64,000 bases of DNA from Flavobacteriales bacterium (GTDB lineage: Bacteria; Bacteroidota; Bacteroidia; Flavobacteriales_D; Parvicellaceae): positions 1 to 64,000 of the forward strand of contig JAGYKU010000004.1 of the NCBI GenBank assembly GCA_018401455.1, read 5' to 3'. A model generated the notes under the pieces. It worked only from the letters and a program-made list of their open reading frames with translations. It had not been told where the DNA came from and searched no databases. Each line of letters opens with the position of its first letter. Position 1 is the first letter of the stretch. The position numbers and the translations under genes are program-made. Below are positions 57,478 through 64,000 of this stretch, one piece after another.

Positions 57478-58390
57478 AATGCAAAGGTCTTTTCTTAATC
57501 ATCCCTCCTTTGGTATCTCTGATGGCATGTTGAACCACAAAAGCATCTTCGTCTATTTTGTCTATTTCCAAAAGTAGTTTGGTTACTTCTAAACGCGTCA
57601 CAACGCAAAACAAAATTTTATTTTCATCATAATTCAATCCTGTTTTACCGTATCCACTTTCTGCTTTATACACAGTAACTCCCCTACCTAAATTTTCGGT
57701 TATGGCTTGTTTTACATCAGATGCTTTTCTGGAAATGATGGTAACACCAATATATTCTTCGATTCCATTGATAATAAAATCTACTGTTTTGGACGCTGCA
57801 AAGTAGGTCAACATGGAATACATTGCTGTTTCTACACTTACTAAAAAAGCAGCAAGAGAAAAAAGAATGATATTAAAAACTGAAATAAAATCACCAACAG
57901 TCAAACTTGTTTTTCGATTTACATAAAGCGCCAAAACCTCAGTTCCATCTATGACAGCCCCACCTCTTATAGAAAATCCTATACCAGCACCTAAGAAAAA
58001 TCCTCCAAACACAGAAATCAATAATTTATCCTCTGTAATGGCAGGAAAATGAATAAAATGAACTAAAAGAGATAAAGCAATAATGGCTAGTGTACTTTTA
58101 ATCGCAAAACCATAAGAGACTTGCCTAGCTCCAATTATGATAAATGGAAGATTTACAAGAATAATAAAAATGGACAAATCTATATGTCCAAACATTTTAT
58201 TGAGCAAAAGCGAAACACCCATTGCGCCTCCATCTAAAAATTGGTTAGGTAAAAGAAATTCTTTCAATCCAATGGTAGCCATTGTAACACCTATTGATAT
58301 CAAAACAAAATCTTTAAGATGCCTCGTGTAAACGATTCTTGTTATTCTGCTACTTTCCTTATAAACATTGGAAAAAAACGTTTTTACCAT
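57476..58390 (-). CDS. YitT family (DUF2179) membrane protein
   Basis: GLKEFLLPNQFLDGGAMGVSLLLNKMFG...GGAVIDGTEVLALYVNRKTSLTVGDFI...GRGVTVYKAESGYGK. Confidence 0.92.
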   Translation of the reverse strand: MVKTFFSNVYKESSRITRIVYTRHLKDFVLISIGVTMATIGLKEFLLPNQFLDGGAMGVSLLLNKMFGHIDLSIFIILVNLPFIIIGARQVSYGFAIKSTLAIIALSLLVHFIHFPAITEDKLLISVFGGFFLGAGIGFSIRGGAVIDGTEVLALYVNRKTSLTVGDFISVFNIILFSLAAFLVSVETAMYSMLTYFAASKTVDFIINGIEEYIGVTIISRKASDVKQAITENLGRGVTVYKAESGYGKTGLNYDENKILFCVVTRLEVTKLLLEIDKIDEDAFVVQHAIRDTKGGMIKKRPLH

Positions 58391-58660
58391 AAATTTGAGA
58401 TATGTAGCAAAATTAATAAATAAAAACCAAAAGCATATAAAAGAAATGGTTCTAACATAAATATTTTTTCCTTAAAGAAGTCCTTTCGTATTTTATCTTT
58501 ATGATTGGTAAGCGTCATTTACAATTTTTATTCAATCAAGGAATTAATTTTCAAATAAAATTTTCACTTTAATATTTTTGCTATTTATATGGTTAGATTA
58601 ATATTATGTAAATAAATCTAACTTTTAAACAAAGAAATAATGTTAATCCATTAAACTTTC

Positions 58661-58668
58661 TACCTTTG
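58661..58668 (+). promoter_or_regulatory. Bacteroidota-type -7 element upstream of typA
   Basis: TACCTTTG (TAnnTTTG) 24 nt before the ATG. Confidence 0.55.
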
Positions 58669-58691
58669 CACGCTAAATTTTAAAACATTTT

Positions 58692-60449
58692 ATGTCATCT
58701 ATTAGAAACATTGCGATTATCGCACACGTTGATCATGGTAAAACTACCTTGGTTGACAAAATCATTTACGCTTGCCAAACTTTAGACACAAGAAAAGAAT
58801 CCGTAGAATTAATATTAGACAACAACGATTTGGAAAGAGAAAGAGGAATTACAATTCTTTCTAAAAACGTTTCCGTAAACTATAAAGGAGTAAAAATCAA
58901 CATCATCGACACTCCAGGCCACGCTGACTTTGGAGGAGAAGTAGAAAGAGTACTCAAAATGGCTGATGGTGTTTTACTTTTAGTAGATGCTTTTGAAGGA
59001 CCAATGCCACAAACAAGATTTGTATTGACCAAAGCAATTGAATTGGGATTAAAACCAATCGTTGTGGTTAACAAAGTAGATAAAGACAACTGTACACCAG
59101 AATTGGCGCAAGATAATGTTTTTGACTTGATGTTTAACGTTGGAGCCAATGAAGAACAATTAGATTTCGTAACAATTTTTGGGTCTGCCAAAAACGGTTG
59201 GATGAGTACTGATTGGAAAAAACCAACAGAAGATATGTTTCCTCTTTTGGATGCTGTATTGGAAAATATTCCTGAAGCACCTTACAATGAAGGAACACCT
59301 CAAATGCAAATTACTTCTCTAGATTTTTCTGCATTTACAGGAAGAATTGCAATTGGAAGACTTTTGAGAGGAGACTTAGAAATCAACAAAGACTATATGC
59401 TTTGTAAAGCAGATGGTAACAAAAAAATAAGAATCAAAGAACTTCACGTATTTATCGGTCTTGGAAAAGAAAAAGTAGATAAAGTGAGAAGTGGTGATAT
59501 TTGTGCTGTAGTAGGAATCGAAGATTTTGAGATTGGAGATACCATTACAGATTTGGAAGCGCCAGAAGCTTTGACAAGAATTAAAGTAGATGAACCTACT
59601 ATGAGTATGTTGTTTACTATCAATAACTCTCCATTTTTTGGAAAAGAAGGAAAATTCGTTACTTCACGTCACTTGAGAGATAGATTGTACAAAGAAACTG
59701 AGAAAAACCTTGCTTTGAGAGTTGAAGATACAGGAAGTGAGGATAAATTCAACGTTTTTGGTAGAGGTATTCTTCACTTGTCAGTTTTGATTGAAACCAT
59801 GAGAAGAGAAGGTTATGAACTTCAAGTTGGAAAACCACAAGTAATCGAAAAAGAAATTGATGGCGTAAAATGTGAACCAATAGAATTATTGGTAATTGAT
59901 GTTCCAGAAGATTTTTCAGGAAAAGCGATTGAATTGGTGACGCAAAGAAAAGGAGATTTATTAGTAATGGAACCCAAAGGTGATTTGCAACATTTAGAGT
60001 TCGAAATTCCTTCTAGAGGTTTGATTGGTTTGAGAAACAATATTCTTACTGCAACTGCTGGACAAGGAATTATGACACACGTTTTCAAAGAATTTGCACC
60101 TTACAAAGGAGAAATTCCAGGAAGAATGAAAGGTTCTTTAATTTCTACAGAAATGGGGCCTGCAACTGCATTTGCTATCAATAGATTGCAAGATAGAGGT
60201 AAATTTTTTGTTGGACCACAAGATGTTATCTACAAAGGACAAGTAGTTGGAGAACATTCAAGAGACAATGATTTGGAAGTAAATCTTGTAAAAGGAAAAC
60301 AATTGACCAATATGAGAAAATCTGGTTCTGATGAAGCGATGAAAATTGCTCCTAAAACAGTTTTCTCTTTAGAAGAAGCAATGGAATACATCGCAGAAGA
60401 CGAATACTTAGAAGTAACTCCAGTAAGTTTAAGAATGAGAAAAATCTAA
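58692..60449 (+). CDS. typA: Translational GTPase TypA/BipA
   Basis: NIAIIAHVDHGKTTLVDKI; ERERGITI; DTPGHADFGGEVERVL; NKVDKDNC; GRGILHLSVLIETMRREGYELQVGKPQVI. Confidence 0.97.
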   Translation: MSSIRNIAIIAHVDHGKTTLVDKIIYACQTLDTRKESVELILDNNDLERERGITILSKNVSVNYKGVKINIIDTPGHADFGGEVERVLKMADGVLLLVDAFEGPMPQTRFVLTKAIELGLKPIVVVNKVDKDNCTPELAQDNVFDLMFNVGANEEQLDFVTIFGSAKNGWMSTDWKKPTEDMFPLLDAVLENIPEAPYNEGTPQMQITSLDFSAFTGRIAIGRLLRGDLEINKDYMLCKADGNKKIRIKELHVFIGLGKEKVDKVRSGDICAVVGIEDFEIGDTITDLEAPEALTRIKVDEPTMSMLFTINNSPFFGKEGKFVTSRHLRDRLYKETEKNLALRVEDTGSEDKFNVFGRGILHLSVLIETMRREGYELQVGKPQVIEKEIDGVKCEPIELLVIDVPEDFSGKAIELVTQRKGDLLVMEPKGDLQHLEFEIPSRGLIGLRNNILTATAGQGIMTHVFKEFAPYKGEIPGRMKGSLISTEMGPATAFAINRLQDRGKFFVGPQDVIYKGQVVGEHSRDNDLEVNLVKGKQLTNMRKSGSDEAMKIAPKTVFSLEEAMEYIAEDEYLEVTPVSLRMRKI

Positions 60450-60478
60450 TTTTCTCTTTAAATTATATACTTTTTTTT

Positions 60479-60512
60479 AAAACCGGTTTAAACATTTTAA
60501 ATCGGTTTTTTT
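60479..60512 (+). terminator. Intrinsic terminator after typA
   Basis: AACCGGTTTAA ACATT TTAAATCGGTTTTTTT. Confidence 0.85.
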
Positions 60513-61059
60513 ATTCTTAAAATTTTCAGATATACTCATATTAAGAACTATGTTGTATAATTTCATATTAGATTAAAATACAATAAAAAAATCTGCGTCA
60601 TCTACGTGCTATGGGAAATGAGAAGTAAGTTCTAAAACAAAAAAAAGGTTGAATGACGAGGGAAATGAAACCGTTACAAATTGTAACGCTTTGAAAATGC
60701 GAGCACCTGATGGAAAAATGAGAATTACTGATATTTCTGATAAAGCAGTTATTCACTAATTAATTTAGTATAAATTATAACGTTATTATCTCCAAAACCA
60801 ACTCCCCCTTTCTCAGTTTAATCTTATTGAATTTAAAACTCCTAAATTAAAATCCGCTTAAATCATAAAAATCTGCATCATCTGCGTTGCATTGGATTTA
60901 TGAAAATTTGAAAAGATTTAAAATTTAGAACAAAATTCTCAATTCGCTAAGAAATTTTATTTTATCCCAATTATTTCAATTTCCCCACAAAAAACATCTT
61001 CCTAAAGGCAATATATTGATGGAGTTTTCTAATTTTGTAACCTCAAATCAAACAAAACA

Positions 61060-63693
61060 ATGGAAATTCCTAAAATATACGAATCAGACAAGACAGAGAG
61101 CAAGTGGTATGACTACTGGATGAAAAATGGTTTTTTTAATTCTCAACCTGATGAAAGAGAAGCCTATACCATCGTAATCCCGCCACCAAACGTAACGGGA
61201 GTATTGCACATGGGGCACATGCTCAACAACACGATTCAGGATGTTTTGGTGAGAAGAGCACGTATGTTGGGAAAAAACGCTTGTTGGGTTCCTGGTACAG
61301 ACCACGCTTCCATTGCTACCGAAGCAAAAGTAGTAAACAAACTTAAAGCCGAAGGTATTGAAAAATCAAATTTGTCGCGTGATGAATTTTTGGAACATTG
61401 CTGGGAATGGACGCACAAACACGGTGGAATTATCTTAGATCAGTTAAAAAAACTAGGTGCATCTTGCGATTGGAATCGTACGCATTTTACCATGGACGAA
61501 GGGTATTATAAAGCCGTAATCCAAGTATTTGTTGATTTGTTTGAAAAAGGAATGATTTATCGTGGTGTGCGAATGGTGAATTGGGATCCACAAGCACTCA
61601 CCGCTTTGAGCGATGAAGAAGTAAACTACAAAGAGGTTAACTCTAAATTATATTACGTTAGATACAAAATTCAAGATGCAGAAGATGAGTGGGTAACGAT
61701 TGCTACCACACGTCCAGAAACTATTTTGGGAGATACTGCAATTTGTATCAACCCTAACGATGAAAGATACAAACACTTGGTTGGTAAAAATGCCATCGTT
61801 CCTATTGCCAACAGAGTTATTCCTATCATCACAGATGAATATGTTGATCCAGAATTTGGAACAGGTTGTTTGAAAATTACACCTGCTCACGATCCCAACG
61901 ATTATGAAATAGGCATCAAGCACAATTTAGATAGTATTGATATTTTCAACAATAACGGAACACTGAATGAAAACGGTGGCGTTTATGAAAATAATGACAG
62001 ATTTGATGTAAGAAAAAATATCGCAAAGGATTTGGAAGCACAAGGCTACCTTATCAAAACCGAAGACCATATCAATAAAATTGGATTCTCAGAAAGAACT
62101 GATGCAGTGATTGAGCCTAAATTGTCTTTACAATGGTTTTGTAAAATGGAAGATTTGGCAAAACCTGCTTTGGACAATGTGATGAACGACAATATTGCAT
62201 TCCATCCGCCAAAATTCAAAAATTCTTACAAACATTGGATGGAAAACATCAAAGATTGGTGCGTTTCTAGACAATTGTGGTGGGGACATCAAATTCCTGC
62301 TTACTTCTACGGAAAAGGAATGAACGATTATGTAGTTGCAAATTCTATTGTAGAGGCTTTGGAAAAAGCAAAAGCGATTACTGGCAACACAAAAATGACC
62401 GTTCATGATTTGAAACAAGACGAAGATGTAATGGACACTTGGTTTTCGTCATGGTTGTGGCCTATCGCTGTTTTTGGAGGATTCGACAAAGACAATGATG
62501 GAAAGGAAATAGATTACTACTACCCTACCAACGACTTGGTGACTGCTCCAGAAATTATGTTTTTCTGGGTAGCCAGAATGATAATGGCAGGTTACGAATA
62601 CAAAGGTGAATTGCCTTTCAAAAACGTATATTACACAGGAATTGTTAGAGATAAGTTGGGTAGAAAAATGTCCAAATCTCTAGGAAACAGTCCTGACCCA
62701 ATAAGTTTGATAGAAAAATATGGTGCCGATGGTGTTCGTGTAGGAATGTTGTTGAGCAGTCCTGCTGGAAACGACTTACCATTCGACAGTGCGCAATGTG
62801 AGCAAGGGAGAAACTTTACCAACAAAATTTGGAATGCTTTCAGATTGGTTAAATCTTGGGAAGTGAAAGATTTTGAACAACCAGAATACGCCAAAAAAGG
62901 AATTGAGTGGTTTGAAAATCAAATGAATGCTAGATTGGTGGAAATCAATTCGAGTTATGACCAATTTAGAATTTCGGAAGCGTTGATGTCCACCTACAAA
63001 TTGATTTGGGATGATTTCTGTTCTTGGTATTTGGAAATCGCAAAACCCGCTTATGGACAACCGATTGACAGCACTACTTACCAAAAGACATTAGAGTTGT
63101 TCGAAACTTTATTGAGAATCATTCATCCTTTTACACCTTTTATCGCAGAAGAATTGTGGCATTTGATCAAAGAAAGACCAGATAAAGATTGTGTAATTGT
63201 TGCCCAATGGCCAGAAGCGAAAAAAGTGGATGAAACAATTACCAAAGGATTTGAAATCGCTGAAGAAGTAATTACCAACATCAGAAATATCAGAAAAGAG
63301 AAAAACATTGCCAACAAAGTAGAAATAGATTTAAGAATCAAGAAAAATCAAAATACAGATGCTTCTTTTGATGCAATCATTCAAAAAATTGGCAACATCG
63401 CCTCTTTCGAATATATTGAAAACAAAGTAGATAATGCTTTTTCGTTTATCGTGAAATCCAATGAATTTTTCATTCCATTCTCTGAAGATATAGATGTAGA
63501 AGCTGAAATTGCAAAATTGAAAGAAGAATTGCAATACACCAAAGGATTTTTGAAAAGTGTAGAAGGAAAACTCAACAATCAGAAATTTATGGCAGGTGCT
63601 CCAGAACAAGTAGTAGCCAACGAAAAACGCAAACAAGAAGATGCTTTGAATAAAATTAAGGTTTTGGAAGAGAAGTTGGGGAGTTTTGTATAA
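61060..63693 (+). CDS. valS: Valine--tRNA ligase
   Basis: [22 protein letters not shown] (HIGH-like), [27 protein letters not shown] (KMSKS), C-terminal coiled coil. Confidence 0.97.
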   Translation: MEIPKIYESDKTESKWYDYWMKNGFFNSQPDEREAYTIVIPPPNVTGVLHMGHMLNNTIQDVLVRRARMLGKNACWVPGTDHASIATEAKVVNKLKAEGIEKSNLSRDEFLEHCWEWTHKHGGIILDQLKKLGASCDWNRTHFTMDEGYYKAVIQVFVDLFEKGMIYRGVRMVNWDPQALTALSDEEVNYKEVNSKLYYVRYKIQDAEDEWVTIATTRPETILGDTAICINPNDERYKHLVGKNAIVPIANRVIPIITDEYVDPEFGTGCLKITPAHDPNDYEIGIKHNLDSIDIFNNNGTLNENGGVYENNDRFDVRKNIAKDLEAQGYLIKTEDHINKIGFSERTDAVIEPKLSLQWFCKMEDLAKPALDNVMNDNIAFHPPKFKNSYKHWMENIKDWCVSRQLWWGHQIPAYFYGKGMNDYVVANSIVEALEKAKAITGNTKMTVHDLKQDEDVMDTWFSSWLWPIAVFGGFDKDNDGKEIDYYYPTNDLVTAPEIMFFWVARMIMAGYEYKGELPFKNVYYTGIVRDKLGRKMSKSLGNSPDPISLIEKYGADGVRVGMLLSSPAGNDLPFDSAQCEQGRNFTNKIWNAFRLVKSWEVKDFEQPEYAKKGIEWFENQMNARLVEINSSYDQFRISEALMSTYKLIWDDFCSWYLEIAKPAYGQPIDSTTYQKTLELFETLLRIIHPFTPFIAEELWHLIKERPDKDCVIVAQWPEAKKVDETITKGFEIAEEVITNIRNIRKEKNIANKVEIDLRIKKNQNTDASFDAIIQKIGNIASFEYIENKVDNAFSFIVKSNEFFIPFSEDIDVEAEIAKLKEELQYTKGFLKSVEGKLNNQKFMAGAPEQVVANEKRKQEDALNKIKVLEEKLGSFV

Positions 63694-63742
63694 TCAAAAG
63701 TATATTTTAGTAAAATAAACCTTGAGTATAAAATATATCGAA

Positions 63743-63982
63743 TTATGAATTTACCAGTAACTCAAACTTCTGGTATACTTCACCTTCAGTAATATAACAG
63801 CCTTTTTGCATCATTTCGAAAAGTTCGTCTTCTTTTTCTTTTTGGTAAGGTTTGGAAGTTTTTCTTACATCCAGTGCAGAAATAGGAATTTCTGAAAGAG
63901 GTGTTTTGGTAAAATCAATTGAGGGTTCATAAGTTTGTAAATGAATTAAAGAAATGCATTCTTCTTCAAGCTTGAAAAGCAT
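63743..63982 (-). CDS. Hypothetical protein near window edge (N-terminus may extend beyond)
   Basis: 79-aa ORF; ends in YITEGEVYQKFELLVNS. Confidence 0.4.
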   Translation of the reverse strand: MLFKLEEECISLIHLQTYEPSIDFTKTPLSEIPISALDVRKTSKPYQKEKEDELFEMMQKGCYITEGEVYQKFELLVNS

Positions 63983-64000
63983 CCATAATTGTGGTTCGCA

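Noticed and set aside
58880-59191. 103-aa minus ORF inside typA
   Set aside because: Antisense shadow ORF of a conserved GTPase.
60673-60687. Perfect palindrome GTTACAAATTGTAAC
   Set aside because: Could be an operator or a core-like site, but it lies in a short decayed segment with no recognisable partner gene; not enough support.
62776-63636. Minus-strand ORFs of about 100 aa inside valS
   Set aside because: Antisense shadows of a well-supported aminoacyl-tRNA synthetase.

Overview
The window is AT-rich chromosomal DNA from a Bacteroidota (Flavobacteriia-like) bacterium. Supporting evidence: T9SS C-terminal sorting domains, TAnnTTTG promoters, long-form GAPDH, short RpoD, and an OlsF-like acyltransferase fusion. 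Housekeeping genes include rpsA, rpoD, gap, typA, valS, rimK, a CBS-type PLP enzyme, a fused alpha/beta 2-oxoacid dehydrogenase E1 and PspA. Accessory genes include two SpoIIE-type phosphatase sensors (one decayed), a T9SS phosphatase cluster, a histidine kinase/LytTR pair and a repeat-bearing T9SS adhesin. The strongest unusual signal is an integron-like gene-cassette array (about 17.66-19.77 kb) directly downstream of a tyrosine recombinase that appears to lack the IntI-specific insertion. Each of two cassettes starts with a GTT-core whose exact 10-nt reverse complement lies at the R'' end of its own 133-134 bp hairpin site, as expected for attC cassettes. Two further isolated attC-like hairpins lie at 26.45 and 40.73 kb. 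The second signal is a set of intergenic short tandem arrays, mostly 7 bp (TTYGNNG, TAANNAY, TTCNNAT families), often abutting or overlapping the stop codons of neighbouring genes and mostly written in the sense of the upstream gene. Also notable: several short palindromes apparently inserted in frame in one sensor gene, hairpin repeats with compensatory changes, a ParE-type toxin with an internal deletion beside an intact antitoxin, and several indel-split genes. I saw no rRNA, tRNA, CRISPR array or prophage. All calls are by eye; no database search was run.
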